Positions 1-13,030 of a stretch of 64,000 nucleotides of DNA are shown here, piece after piece. A program made the position numbers and the translations under genes. The notes under the pieces were generated by a model. The model was not told where the DNA came from. It saw only the letters and a program-made list of their open reading frames with translations, and searched no databases. Every line of letters starts with the position of its first letter. Position 1 is the stretch's first letter. The stretch spans positions 10,503,931 through 10,567,930 of the forward strand of contig NC_037649.1 in the NCBI RefSeq assembly GCF_003254395.2, given 5' to 3'. Source of the stretch: Apis mellifera. Its lineage: Eukaryota; Arthropoda; Insecta; Hymenoptera; Apidae.

Positions 1-1590
1 TGTTTCGTTAAAACTTTACCGGTTAATGGAAACCATGATAAATTGGCGAAGCGTATTGTAATATCGCGATCTTCGTTCTTTTCTTTTTTTTTTTTTCTCC
101 AAGACGAACTTATCGACGAAGAGGAGAGATCTAGGAAATTTCGATACTCAGTATTTGTTGTACCACTCGAAAATGATCGAAGGGAAGTGAAATCGCTTGC
201 AAATTAAACGGTAGAATCGTGTTTCGAGTTTTGAAGAGGTTCAATTCTCGATTAGTAAATCAAAGAACTGGTATCTCATGGATGGACCTAGTCGCTCTCT
301 CGGATATTCTTTCACAAATGAAAATAGTATTTTCTCGTGAATCGATCATTCTCGAGGATGAATGCTCCTCGGTTTCACTGTCCTTCTCGGTTCCTAGCAA
401 TTAATTAGATCGATTGCCGTTTACTCGAGTTCTTCGCGTATTTTAAATTACTCGAGTTTCTTCAAGGATAATTAGAAATTTCGTTGGTTAATGACAAGAA
501 GGTAAATGAAAATTGCGTATTAAACGTGAGAGGGAGAGAGAACAGCTTCGTGGCTCGATCTCGATCGTCCATTAACGTTGGACAAAAGTTTAACAAAGGC
601 CAAAGTTAAATCTCCCAAGTTTTACATACTTGAGAACGCGTCATTTCTCGTTGAAAATTAATTTTTAAACTTGTAATCGCGCTCGACTGCGATTCGTAAG
701 TCAAAGCTCTGACGTTTCATTTTTCTTTCTTTTTCTTTTTTTTTTTAGAAATGAGAATTTCTTTTCGCGATTCTTCCTTTTGAACCAGTCGAATTAATAA
801 GGGAGAGACTTTAAAAGTTTCTACATCCTTGTATCAAAGCGTTGCTCTCTCTCCCGTTAAAGAAACGTCCAACGACGCTTATATAACGCTTTCACGCGAT
901 AAAATCGATCCGGTATCTTGTCGTTAAATATTAATTAACCACGTTGAATCATTTCGTATTAAGAGAGAATGGCCAAGTGATTGGAGAAGCTTGCGCGCTA
1001 TGTTTGCGCTATACATATGAAGACACAAAGAGTAAAGCGGAATGTACAAGACGATAATAGGAGGATAGTTGTTATAGCTCGACAAAGGAGCTTCTAGAAT
1101 TTCGTAGGAATTCCACAAAAGAAGAATCGAGAACCAGAGATTATTATCGTATTCCCTCTCTAATTATTTATTCACGGAGCGTGAATATCTGTTGTAATTA
1201 TCGCGAATTGTGAAAAGTCAACGATCTTCTAAAAGGATAAAGTTTCATCGGGATTGGTGGAGACGAAGATGCACGTCCACGAATCGATGGATCGTGAGTT
1301 TAGAGGGATATGAAAGCACGTGGAAAAACAAAGAGCCGTAAAGTGGCTTTCGGGTCCAAGTACCGAGAAATATACAATTTTACGACTTTCTCGTCCAGGA
1401 AGCAACGACGAATAAATTACACCGTTTAAAGAATTCCTTTTCACGCGCGACGCGGAGTCTGCGAGACGATCGTACCGATTCCGGCGAATAGAAAGTTTAA
1501 AATTTCACAAGAAGCGTAAGAATTAATTATATAACGAGAAGGAACATCGATCTCGTTAACCTACATTTGAAATTACTCCTAGACAAGTTT

Positions 1591-1996
1591 TCGATAATTC
1601 ATGAATCGATACGCTGAATGTGAATATCGTTTTGAATATTTCAGAGAAATTTGAACGAATAACATACTCGATTCGACGTTTCTCATAAATTAACACTATA
1701 TAATAACGTACGAATTTGATATTTCCAGATTACAAAGTCAAACGTCGTGAAGATGAACCACGTATACATATATATTAGTCAAACGATTTTTAGATAATTC
1801 ACGAATCGATACACTCGAATGTGAATATCGTTTCGAATATTTCACAGAGAAATTTGAACGAATAACATACTCGATTCGACGTTTTTCATAAATTAACACT
1901 ATATAATAACGTACGAATTTGATATTTCCGGATTACAAAGTCAAACGTCGTGAAGATGAAGCACGTATACGTATATATATTGGTCAAACGATTCCA
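1591..1996. repeat. two-copy direct tandem duplication, unit about 200 bp
   Basis: The segment starting at 1591 (gataattcatgaatcgatac) returns at about 1791 with few changes. Both copies run through the same landmarks in order: a gaatatcg block, aataacatactcgattcgacg, cactatataataacgtacg, then gaagatgaa followed by cacgtatac. Differences are scattered substitutions and small indels, which suggests a fairly recent duplication. It has no coding content. Confidence 0.85.
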
Positions 1997-4865
1997 TAAT
2001 TTTAGACGTCGCGGTCTATCGACCGAGCAATAATACTTCGATAATAATACTCGGTGGTTGCGGGCTTCGAAGTTAAACGTCAAAGGGATATCCCGCAATA
2101 TCCCACGGATGGCATGCACCTTCGTGCTCTGATCTCTCGAAACCTCCACTCGTTTCCATTTAAACCTCTCGAATCTTTCCCAAAACTCTCGAATAATGAT
2201 AAATAATAAATTTCTTCTTCTTACATTTTCCTCTCGACAACACGACTGTTCCGAATTTAAGGCGTTGATAAGTTGACGAGGGCGTAAATCTTGCGATCGT
2301 TATCGTCACTCGAAACGGCAATAAACTTCTCGTCGAGTCTCGAAATGCGGTGGCAAGTTGATCCGCGGCACAAGTTCGCCGAATTCCAGCGACCAACTAA
2401 CCAACCAACCAGACTGGCAACGCTAGACTCGCTCCTAGATCGATATAAATCAGTCGGATTCGCATTCTCCCTTCCCTTTTCGGTTCTCGGTTGCATGCAC
2501 GTCAGTGGCCCCGTTACCGGTAAGAAGATCACGAAAGCGCATCACCACGCCACGAAAGTTATGCGATGGCAGCGGCTCACGAAAGTGGATGGATAACTGT
2601 CGACCCGGCCGCCACCCCTTTCTTACAAGTTTACAAATTAGAGAGCCAGGTTGGACGAGAGAGAGGAAAGGGTCGCTGCTCTTTATGCCGGGACACGGAT
2701 TGCCCGATACCGCCCGTCCCACTTTTCATCCCTGTTCTATTCTTATTTGACGAAACAACTTTTAAGCGTTTCCAACTGGATCTCCCTTTCCTTTCTTCTG
2801 GCAAACACATCTCATATGTATATCTAATTAATAGAAAACTTGCTCGAGCTTTGGATTTCTATCGAAAGCCACTCGGATAAATTCGGGCAGAAATTCCTCC
2901 ACGGACGCGGAGGAACGTATCAATTTCCTGCGCGATGGAACGCGATGGAATCCCTTTTGCGCGAACGAGAGAACGACACTCGTTTCGATTTCGAGCAGGG
3001 AATCAAAGGTCAGTCGTGGAAGCCAACTTGTCCACCGATTCGATTCGATTCGGCTATCGGATGGATGGAAACGGCACAAACGCGGCCATCATCGATTCGG
3101 TCAAACATTCGACCCTATTTCGTTCCCGTGAGACGGATCGCGAAACCATAGACGAGAATCAATGAGGGTTCCCGTCAAAGTTTAATCGTCGTCCGACATT
3201 GTCGTCTACGAAGCCGCGCACAAAGGAAAGCCGACGTTTCCCGTAAACCTGCCACGCCGCGCCAGCCAGTGTTTATTACCACGCCGGATAACGGCCGCCA
3301 TTCCCAACGCTTCCGAAACGCGGCGGAGAGACGAAGCTCGAGGAAGCTTCCAAGGATCGTTTCGTCCCTTTCTTCCGGAAAGGGTTTCGAGAACGTCGGG
3401 GGAAGCAGATGTCGCGGAAGGAGGAGAGAAAGGGCAAGGGTTGGAGAGGAAATACACGCGATTACGCGATTAAATCAATATTTGGGTGGAGGAGAAGGGT
3501 AAAAGATAAAATAACGTTGAATCAAGCTTTCTCTCCAATTATTGGCCACCCATTTCCATTTACCGGGTGAGCTAAATTCCTTTCCCCGGTTACCACGATT
3601 GTTTACAATCCATTCGTGGCCGGGTATATCGCGAACGACCTAGATATTTCTCGCCACCATTTCGAAAATATTGGCAAACTTTACGGTGGACCGCGTAAAT
3701 GGCGATTGCGAGTCATTTCCAACACGTACACGTGAAAACCGTGTCGCCCCGCCGACTTTTAGAACGCGAAACGAATGACGGATGTTTGGGCAATAAGTGG
3801 CGACCGTTGCCTATATATATATGTGTACATATATATAATGGACACGTAGAATGGACACGTTTCGGTTGTTTCGCTTCCAGTCCAAGTTTATAATCGCCTT
3901 CCACACGTAGTCGTCCGTATTCGAACCCAACTCCCGCCGTTTATTTCCTTCGCTCGAATCGCGTTTGCAACTTTCCGCATTTCCGTAATATGCGCCCGTA
4001 ACATTTCGAAACTGCTATCCCAACTCGTTCGCGATCTCTTTGCGAACGCTTCCTCGCGTATCCTCCTCCGTCGATCGAGCATCGAATCGTTGTCGAACAC
4101 GTTCGCCATTTGACACGTTGTTTCGAATCGTGAATCTCGCGAAATCGTGATACATTTACCGATTACTTATCGATATTTCGATTAATTAATTAATGTCCAA
4201 TTAACGGGGATCGCGATATACACGCGGGGATGATGCACACAGATGGATCGGAACGACGCGCCACGTTTCAATAATCAAACGGTGGAATAATGAGCGCGCG
4301 GTTAATCAAGATAATACCGTTCGTTGTAATAGAGTTTTGCGTTGAAATGGAGTAATCGAATTACACGGTGACGCGAGACCGCTGATTTATAAGTTGACGG
4401 CTCCGCGTTAACTGCGTTGCAACGGGCGGAAACTTCCCTTTTGCTCGGATCTGTTGAAATATTCTGTTAATAAATGGCGATCGCGCCCCATTTTCTCGGC
4501 CACTTTGGATATCGAGCGAAATTTTCATCGTTCAATTAACGCGACAAAAATAAACGGGAAATTATTCGGCGATGGTCGGAAAAACATCAAAGGTTTTAAT
4601 GAAAAAAAAAAAAAAAAAAGTGGCTCGATGAAAATTGATAGGGGGAGGATTTTCGTTTCGAAAATATTTAAATCTAATTTCTTTTCAAGGGGATATTCGA
4701 GTCGAAGGGTTAAGAGTCGGATTTTTACGTTTGATTAATACGTGGATATTTTGATCGAGAATATTTATTACAGGCATACACATGTTTCAACCAGCTCGCG
4801 ATTGTTAAGAGTATCTTACGAACTCTGAATATGCAACTCGAATTTTACGATATAAAGCGTGTCAA

Positions 4866-4935
4866 TAGCGCCATCCCTCTTGACATGTTGACAACGTAAT
4901 TAAATTTAGCCCTTGCCTCCGCCATATTCTTGCAT
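4866..4935. promoter_or_regulatory. promoter-like motif pair (TGGCGCTA and ATGCAAGA..TGGCGG words)
   Basis: On the minus strand the words ATGCAAGAATATGGCGG (4935-4919) and TGGCGCTA (4873-4866) lie about 45 bases apart. Nearly the same two words occur on the plus strand at 19620-19666, at the start of a possible nested transcript. The ATGGCGG core resembles YY1/Pho-type elements found near insect and vertebrate start sites. No coding exon was recognised beside this copy, so its role as a promoter is inference. Confidence 0.25.
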
Positions 4936-7900
4936 CGAATATTCTTACTTTGCGTCGAGGCGGAATCGATACCAGTCGAACGTGACTGTAATGAATTGTA
5001 AATAATTAAAAATACTCGTTGCATCTCTGTTATCGATCAATTTAAACGTTTCGTTATTTTAAAATTATTGCGAAACGTTATTGCGGTTTCAACAATCCTC
5101 ATGCTGAATTCACGAGACGCGAAATCAACGATATATTCCATTTGTTCGCAAACTCTTATGGTAATTCGTAACCGACAGAGGTTTGAAACTTGGCTGATTC
5201 CGAATGAAAGATGACCGTATCGCTGTAGAATATAATTTCGACAATTTCGATATCGTTCAACGTTACAGATAACCCTGGAAACATTAGACACTGCGTGTTT
5301 CAATCTCGAGGATATATAACGATTGAACCACCGCATATTTTATAAAAGCAATGAAAGCATAAATTTTAAATTACTTTAGTTTAGCAAGGATAAATCGATC
5401 CTTCTTCTCGAACTTTCTAACTTTAAAAACCTCAACGTATTATCGAAGTTGCGTGAATTTTCGAAATATCTTCTCTTCTCTATATTAATTTTCGAAATTC
5501 TTCTCCCAATAATAAATATCTTTACAGAAATTAATTCATCGACTCTTCTCGAAATTTTTCAATCATCTTCGATGAGACCAACTTTCTCGGATTCTTTCGA
5601 TTTTCTAAACGTTCCTCCGCCATCTTTCATCAGGAAAATCAAAGTAATCCAAGATTTACGAATTTTTATACTTTTTCCTCGATTTTTCTTCGAAACGTCA
5701 CTCTTCGAACTGTCAGAGTCATGTCCTATGGGAATACAATTCCATCAATTATTCACAATCTTTGGGAATGATGTTCTGTTTCAACGGAAGTTTCATTAAA
5801 TATATATATATTCCGTGCTCCAAAATTTCTTCTCGATCGCTGAAAACCCATCGTTTAAATATCCTAAAAGATTTCTATTCTTCGATTCCTTGATTAAATA
5901 GAAAAACGTGGCTTTATGAACTATTCACCTTTTTTTAATATAATCTTAAATTCTTGTGTAATATTAAATTATACATTCCTTAACTTTCAGAAGAGAATTC
6001 AATCACTATGCAAATTTTGTAATCCGATCGATATATATATATATACTTCAAAAATCGTAATTTAAAATTTTATTCATCGTTGCGACGTTTACGAATATAT
6101 AAAAAAAAATATATAAGAAAAACCGTGATATAGTTTACTACGATTTTACTTGCGATTTTTTTTCAGTCTTCAAACATGGACGAGCGTAAAAAAAAAGATT
6201 TTAAGAAGCTTATTAATTTAAAAAGAAAAAAAAAAAAGTGTGTCCGCTTATTACTCTCACAGCAACTATAGCCTGTATTCTTATAATATTTGATGGAGTT
6301 TAAGCTCCTTACATCGTCAAAGTTATTCCCCAGCTTCTTATTTTTCCCTTACTCTTCCTCTCGATACTTCTCCTTTGTGGATCGTCAAGATCTTTTTTTT
6401 CTTCTTTTTTCTTTTTTTTTCTTCTTGCAACCAAGCTTTTGCGTAATACTAGACCGCGTCCTCTTTACTCAATTATTCAACTGTATCAACTTTTGCATTT
6501 CTTTGACAAAATTTAATAATTTAATAATAAAATATCATCATCGTTATCTCTCGAGATTTTTAAACACGCGCACACACAGAGATTGGAACCGAAGTTAGTC
6601 GCTCGCGTTAATCGTGGCTCCTCGTACATTAATTCAAGTCGGGATTCTCTTTAGGATGATGAGATTCGGATCGAATCTAGGGCCACGAAGAGGCCGGATT
6701 GTCGGATCTTCCGGTGTCTTGGGATTTCAGAAATCGCGTAATTAAAGTGTCACGCGCACCAAATTGAAATGTATTCCCGATTCCATAATGAAGGGGCCAG
6801 AGGTTTATATTCGTGAGATCGATCGTAATTTCAAGATTATACTTATAAAAGGACAAATTTATTTGCGTTATTTGCGAAAAGTCGAGATCGTGAAAATTTC
6901 TAAATTCGAGAGATTGTACACACACACCGATACTTCCGCCGAAAATATATATCCAGTCAACCGTGATACAACGCGTAGAATTGTGTATCGCGGTAAAATA
7001 ACGACCAAAACACGACCGAGATTTTCGATCCGCTCGTTACCGAGAAAGGATTCGTTTTTTTAGAGAAATACTCCATCTTTCTTTTGACAGATTTATCCAC
7101 TCACTACTTTTCCCGAAAATAAATTCCGCGCTTATCGATCGAGAGGACACGCGACAAACAATTATTCGCGTTCATCGCGAAACAACGTTTCTTCACCCGC
7201 TGTTACATTTCTACGATGTTATTCGTACAATCTCGTTCCAGAAATTCGATTAAGTTAAACATCGGCGTGGTTGTATACGCAACGATATTATTACTCGCAA
7301 TATCGACTATTATACTCAACTATTTCCAATAACGCGCAAACTTTCGGCGAAATATTGGCAACGTTGCAACCGTTAGGAAATGTCGAAGCGGATTCCCATA
7401 ACGTTTTACCAATCGTTACGAAACATGTAAACGAAAGCGTCGTCCGTCGGTAATTCGAGCTCGGCGGATAATATAAATCGGTTCGAGCCGACGGAAGCGG
7501 AGATTCAAATCGCACGGCGTGACCGGACACGCACGTTTCATTTGCGATCTCGATATCTCCGATTCTTCCGTTCCACGATTTCGTTTTCCATCCAGTCGAG
7601 ACGTAAAGAGCATTCTTCTTTCGTCCATCGTGACGTGGCGGATAATTCGATTCGAGGAAAAATCGCGATGACATGATATGTGTATATAGAAAAAAATTGA
7701 AGGCAGGTCTGAAAAGTTGCGACCACTTTGAAAAAACAGGCGAAAAAACGATTCGATTCGAGGGATCGAATCTGTTTTTTCGAGAATATTTATCCGACGG
7801 ATCGGGACGGAGATTTTCAATAAAACTCTTATAGTTTGTACAATCTTTTTCTTCTCTGTTTTTTTTTTCCCCTTGGATTTTTGTACGTTTGCAAGGACGA

Positions 7901-8037
7901 TAGAATTTTTTGTGGATTAAACGGAGAGTTTCGACAGATGTACGTATTGCTCATGGAGGGGAATTTCGATCCTCGAAGTGAAAATTTAACGAGCTTTCTT
8001 TTCATTTTGTTTCAAAGTTTTCCCCTAGAGAGTGGAT

Positions 8038-8060
8038 TATATATATATATATATATATAT
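8038..8060. repeat. TA dinucleotide microsatellite
   Basis: Uninterrupted alternating TA run of about 23 bases. A similar run lies at about 8601-8622. Confidence 0.9.
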
Positions 8061-10792
8061 CCGGAAAGGAAGGAGTAAGAAATTGGATCTCGATTTGACC
8101 TTCTACAAGGCTGCCGATTCAATTAAGTTTCCGCGATTTTCTTTCGAAAAGAGGTTTAATAAACCATTAAGAATTTTCGGTATAAAGTTCTCACATAAAT
8201 AAACTTGATGAACCGGATCGAGAAACTACCTCGATCAACTACTTTCGACTACTTTTTCCTTAATAATCGGGTTGTTGTTCGAACGAATCTTACCTTCGTT
8301 TTTCCACGATTTTGAATTTTCGAGTACATTAACGTTATCGCATATTCCAATCGAAGAAAATAGGGGAAATTTCCACGATTGTCCCTCATCCGAAAGCAAA
8401 TCTATCAACCACGATGACGCTTTCCCATTATTAAATTCAAAAGCGTGTCACTGAAGGAGGGGGAAATGGTACGCGTTTGGAAACCGTGAAGGAAAGTTTC
8501 ACGGCTGCGTTTGATGAATCCCCCGGTAAAATTGTTCATTTCAATTGTTCCTCGAGTGGCGGAACAATAAGCAACCTTTACGCTCGAAACGGATGGAAGA
8601 AATATATATATATATATATATATTCGGCTTCGTGTTACCGAAGAAACAACTCGAATTGACAATCGCGGGTATTGTTTCGCGGAGACAATGAGGGGAGGAA
8701 AGTAGCGAGGGAAAACCAAAGTTGTAGAGGAAGAAACGATATCTATAGACCGAGGGAGGATGGGGCCGGTTTACTCCTCTCCTCCCTTCGAGGAGAATCT
8801 AAAATTCCTGGAATTCGTGGAAAGTTTAATCCCAGAATCGTATTCCTCGGATCATTTCACATCCGGTTATCGTTCGTTTCGATCGTTACGCATCGAATCT
8901 GAGACAAGAAATCAGGGATAAGTGAGATGGATCGGGGGAGGATTCGGAGAAATCAATGTACGGAAACGATAGACGATACAAACTCCTGATTTTCTTATAA
9001 TTTTGCGAATAAATAAATCTTTGAATGAGTAAAAGACGATTTGTTATTTTTTGTAAATTTTGTTAATGCGTTTTTTTTTATTAATTAATTAATTTTTCTA
9101 AAAGCTTGAGAAGATATTAAATTCTTTTTCACAAAAACAAGGAATAGTTAGTCGAGGATTTTGATGACTTGGGTAACAACCGAAAGCTTAACCTTAATCC
9201 GATAGTTCCTCGACCGTGGCGAGCTCAGACTAGAATTAGGATTAAGAAGACTGTATAAACCAACCGTGAATCCATTGTTGGACCATTTAGACTATTTAGA
9301 CGAAGAAACGATTAACCGTTTTCCTATCTTTCTTTTCTTTTTTTCTCAGCGTTTAATTATTTTTAATTCCTGCTCGCGAGTTATTAAAACGCTTAGAAAG
9401 AAGGAATCTAGCTTCAAAATTTCATCGTAGGGGAGATCAAAGAGAAGAAAGAAATCACTAAGAGCTAAGAAAGAATCGGGAAGAGCGTCGACGATTTCAC
9501 GCTCGAAGACTTATCCGATTAATCGATATCTGATTAAAAAGCACATTGAACCGTGAGGAGGAGGGATTGAATCCGTGGTACGATATGCAACTTGCCAAAA
9601 CCAGCGTGCTCAATCGGCCGGTTTGATGCGCTTAATCTGTTCTCACCGAATGCCAAGGAGTTAATGCAGCGAAAATCGCGATTAACCTCGCACGATTATC
9701 CGTCACCCTTCTAAATTTCCATATCATCCCCCTCGTCTTCTGCCTTGTCTCTTCGATAAGACGAGAGATAATCCTCAACTTTAACAAACGATAATTATAC
9801 GATTATTCTTTCCCAGTATTATTATTCTCCACGTATTTCTGGCAGAGATTTCTGGAGAGCGAAGAAAATGATACAATTCGAGGGAGATAAATTATACGAC
9901 TTAATTGGTGGATGTAGGTATTGCGTAGCAGCAAACAGGTACAAAATGATCCCTGTTTAATGAACGGCCAACATTTCGATTTCCAGTCCTCCTTTCTATC
10001 CGATCCATCTATTACCCTCCCGATTTCGTTATTCCAGTCTCGTGGATGCCGATACTATTTCCTTCCTCGAAAACGAATCGTGAGAAATGGGCGACTTTTT
10101 TTTCATCCCCTTAGTTCTTCTCTCTTTCTTCCAACCCAGTCGAATTCGAGAGAAAGAATAAAGAGATAATAACGGAATGGAACACGATTCTCGTTGAGGG
10201 ACAACCAACTTCGCTTCGAGAGTTTATTAAAATTACCACGGATCCAAAATCGTGATGAAAACAATAAAAAGCGACTGTTGTTACCATCTCGAAGCTTTGA
10301 ATCTCGTTAACGCGTGAAAAAAGAAAAAAAAAAAAGGAAAAAGGCGTCCGCTCCTCCTATCCAGCCTGTTCCAATTCTTTTGAAAATCGGGCTTGGATGC
10401 ACGCCGTGCCATTCGGTCCTTTGAAAAGCCAAGCCAGTGTGCGGTTTCGGAAAGAAGGCCATAAAGTAAACGCGCAGAGAAACGCGAGGATGATACCGAT
10501 CGGTCGATGCAAAAGGCAAAGTGCAAAGGCTAGGCTGAAAATGTGGGACGATCCTTCTTTACGCGAGCTGTTTATTATCGGATTTTCTTCGATTATATTT
10601 ACCTCGTGTGTGTGTGTATACACACCCTTTTTCTCTCGTGATTTACACGAATTTTTTGAATTTCTGAAATTATCCAACTTTTTGCGATTTCTCCTAGATT
10701 GCCGAGTAACAAGTCCCTGGTGTCGTCAATTCGCAGCGTTGTCAGAGATGGAGATCAATTACGCTGAATCCCTCCGCTGACGAGCTGCTCAC

Positions 10793-10873
10793 CCTCGGGA
10801 CCATAAGGAGGCGGGCGTCTAATCCTTTCACGTCCATGTGGTCCATGCGGATTCCGCGGAGGAAGCTTTAAAT
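10793..10873 (-). CDS. candidate 81-nt symmetric exon, proline- and arginine-rich (unassigned; possibly alkaline phosphatase cassette)
   Basis: Not recognised as a known domain. Read on the minus strand, a plausible acceptor (cacgttttacaag) is followed by an open 81-nt segment ending at a good donor (GAGG then gtgagc). It enters and leaves in phase 1 and adds 27 residues, including LPPRNPHGPHG and RRPPPYGPE. The upstream alkaline phosphatase exon (18345-18151) also ends in phase 1, so the exon could be spliced after NPIF without a frame change. It would insert at the start of the crown-domain region, the most variable part of animal alkaline phosphatases. Against this, no homologous insert is familiar to me in that family, and the exon may belong to another gene or be chance. 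The open frame actually spans about 10755-11015, so the limits rest on the splice sites only. Confidence 0.3.
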
Positions 10874-11280
10874 CTTGTAAAACGTGAGAAACGGCCTCTT
10901 TACTCGTTACCCAACCAACGTCCCATAAGAAAATTTTCTCTCGCCGCGTAAAAGAACTCGAATCCGATCTCGGGACGTCATTTCTTTTCGAAGATGAATA
11001 AAAGGTTTTAAACATAGATCTATATTTTCTCCTTTTTCTAAAGCGTAATCAAAGATCTCGAGATTCGAAGACGTATCTCGATCATAAGTAGTTTCTCTGG
11101 AAAGAAACGGAAGTTCCGGTGTTAGTTGATCGGACAGGCGGATTGGCGGAGGAAACTAGTTTCGAAGGTTTTAAGGGAGTTTCAATGGCCCAGTGGATTT
11201 TGTACACAGGCCACGTCGTAACGATTGTTTTCGCCGTAAACGCGAAATAATAAGATTTAAGGGAATCGACTTGCTCAAAC

Positions 11281-12235
11281 TCATCATTACCTCTCTATAA
11301 CCTCTCCAAGCTTCCTGTATATTGTCTCCTTTCTTGTAAAAATTACCTCGTAAATGCCAACTTCATCTTATGTGCGTTGCATAATCAAGTGAATCGAAGG
11401 AGATTAGATGTTTCATCAATAGTTCCCCTTTGTTATATAAATTATATAAATTTCAATTTCATCTTCCACAGCAAAGAATCGAAGAAAATTAGGAAGATGA
11501 ATTACACGTTTCATTAATGATTCTTTATAACGTCCATGTTTCCTGTACATTATTGTCTCCTTTCTTATAAAAATTATCTCGTAATAGGTTGCAATCAAGT
11601 GCAAAGAATTGAATGATACGTACGTTTCATTAATAATTCTTTTTTGTTATAAAAATTTCTTCATAAATGTCAATTTCATCTTCTATATTGCATAAACAAG
11701 TGCAAAGAATCGAAGGAAATTAGGAAGATGAGTTACACGTTTCATTAATGATTCTTTATAACGTTCATGTTTCCTGTACATTATTGTCTCCTTTCTTATA
11801 AAAATTATCTCGTAAATGCCAACTTTATTTTATATGGATTGCAAAATCAAGTGCAAAGAATTGAACGATATACGTTTCATTAATAGTTCTTCTTTGTTAT
11901 AAAAATTTCCTCATAAATGTCAATTTCATCTTCTATATTAAAAATAGAAGGAAAAGAAGTTTCCCCTATATTATTGTCTCTTTTCTTATAAAAATTATCT
12001 CATAAACTTCGTCTTATATGTGCGAAGGAAATTAGATATTTCATTAATAATAGTTCTCCTTTGTTATAAAAATTATCTAAATGTCACCTTCATCTTCTGT
12101 GCGCGTTGCAAATCAAGTGCAAATCGAAGAAAATCAGATATTTCATCAATAGTTCTCCTTTGTTATAAAAATTGCCTCGTCAAGTTCATCTTCTACGTTG
12201 TATAATCAAGTACAAAGGAAATCGAAGGAAATTAG
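11281..12235. repeat. degenerate tandem array, about 115-bp unit with a 231-bp higher-order period
   Basis: Recurrent landmarks are cgtttcattaat, a gtt(at)ctttgttataaaaatt block, tgtctcctttcttataaaaattatctcgtaa, and gcaaagaatcgaagg followed by ttaggaagatga. The ttaggaagatg landmark recurs at about 11491 and 11722, giving a 231-bp higher-order unit built of two related halves. Later copies (after 11.9 kb) are shorter and more decayed. There is no coding capacity; it is an intronic minisatellite-like array of unknown origin. Confidence 0.8.
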
Positions 12236-12973
12236 AAAGACGGGTAATAGGTTTCAGTCATAAGAGAAACTATTCCAGTATTTCGATACAGCTTGGTTAA
12301 TTCAATCCTCTTTCGCACTTGTATCGTCTTTCTACTACTGAATTTCGACGGATCGAATCGCGTTTGGCGTTTCGCCCGGAACTCGAGAGTTAAATTCCAA
12401 TAAACGGGCTTGTTCGTATTAACGCGTTGCAACTGGCGAGAAATCCATTTATTCTTCTTGAATCACTTTTCGCTTCCCTCGAATGTTCGACCAAATATGT
12501 CTTCCAATAGTCTTCCAATTTTCATAATCATTTTTTCTATCGGCACTTTCGATCTTGTAAACTCGTTCAATTTTAAATAATATCATTCGCGTATATGGAT
12601 TATAACAGATCTATCGAGCGGAGAGTGGAATGATTTTTTTAGGATGCATGTGTACATATATATAGAAAAACCGTAAGAAATAGTAGCAAAGTATTATCTT
12701 TAATGGATATTTATAGCACGTTTCGCATGATACGCGGTTAAGGTAACGAAGTGTGATACGGTGAGTTTAGTTTTAGCACCTCGTGAAGTTTATTAAGCGC
12801 TGTTAGCAATAAATTTGTGAAAGTAAGTAGCGTAGCCTGGAAAGCCCTCGAATATATCGCTGATGGAATATTTATAGAGAGGAAAGCATCTGCGCGATAA
12901 AATGCAGTTATGAAATTGTCTACGAGAAACTTCGAGTATATATCGTCTGATTATTTGTCGATAAAATTCCAAC

Positions 12974-12975
<2 letters not shown>

Positions 12976-13026
<51 letters not shown>
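12976..13026. repeat. TA dinucleotide microsatellite (about 51 bp)
   Basis: Uninterrupted alternating TA from 12976 to 13026, the longest dinucleotide run in the window. It is probably polymorphic between individuals and prone to assembly-length error. Confidence 0.95.

Positions 13027-13030
<4 letters not shown>

Larger units (their letters stand above)
1..10792. other. long stretch without a recognised exon (probably alkaline phosphatase intron or 3' flank)
   Basis: No frame on either strand shows a known domain here, and no C-terminal alkaline phosphatase exon (the crown-domain NGPG segment or the THGGEDV segment) was found on the minus strand. Short overlapping frames on both strands between about 2.25 and 3.5 kb reflect a locally GC-rich, stop-poor patch and have no family signature. 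The stretch also holds a two-copy 200-bp duplication at 1.6-2.0 kb, a promoter-like motif pair near 4.9 kb, TA microsatellites near 8.05 and 8.6 kb, and many poly-T runs. Whether it is transcribed as the last phosphatase introns depends on where that gene ends, left of the window. Confidence 0.6.

Noticed and set aside
2257..3502. Cluster of overlapping frames on both strands in a GC-richer patch
   Set aside because: Frames on both strands are equally open, so the openness reflects base composition; no known domain or consistent splice chain was found.
7291..7820. Two overlapping minus-strand frames of 127 and 134 codons
   Set aside because: No family signature, no convincing splice sites, and the two frames contradict each other; the region is simply stop-poor.
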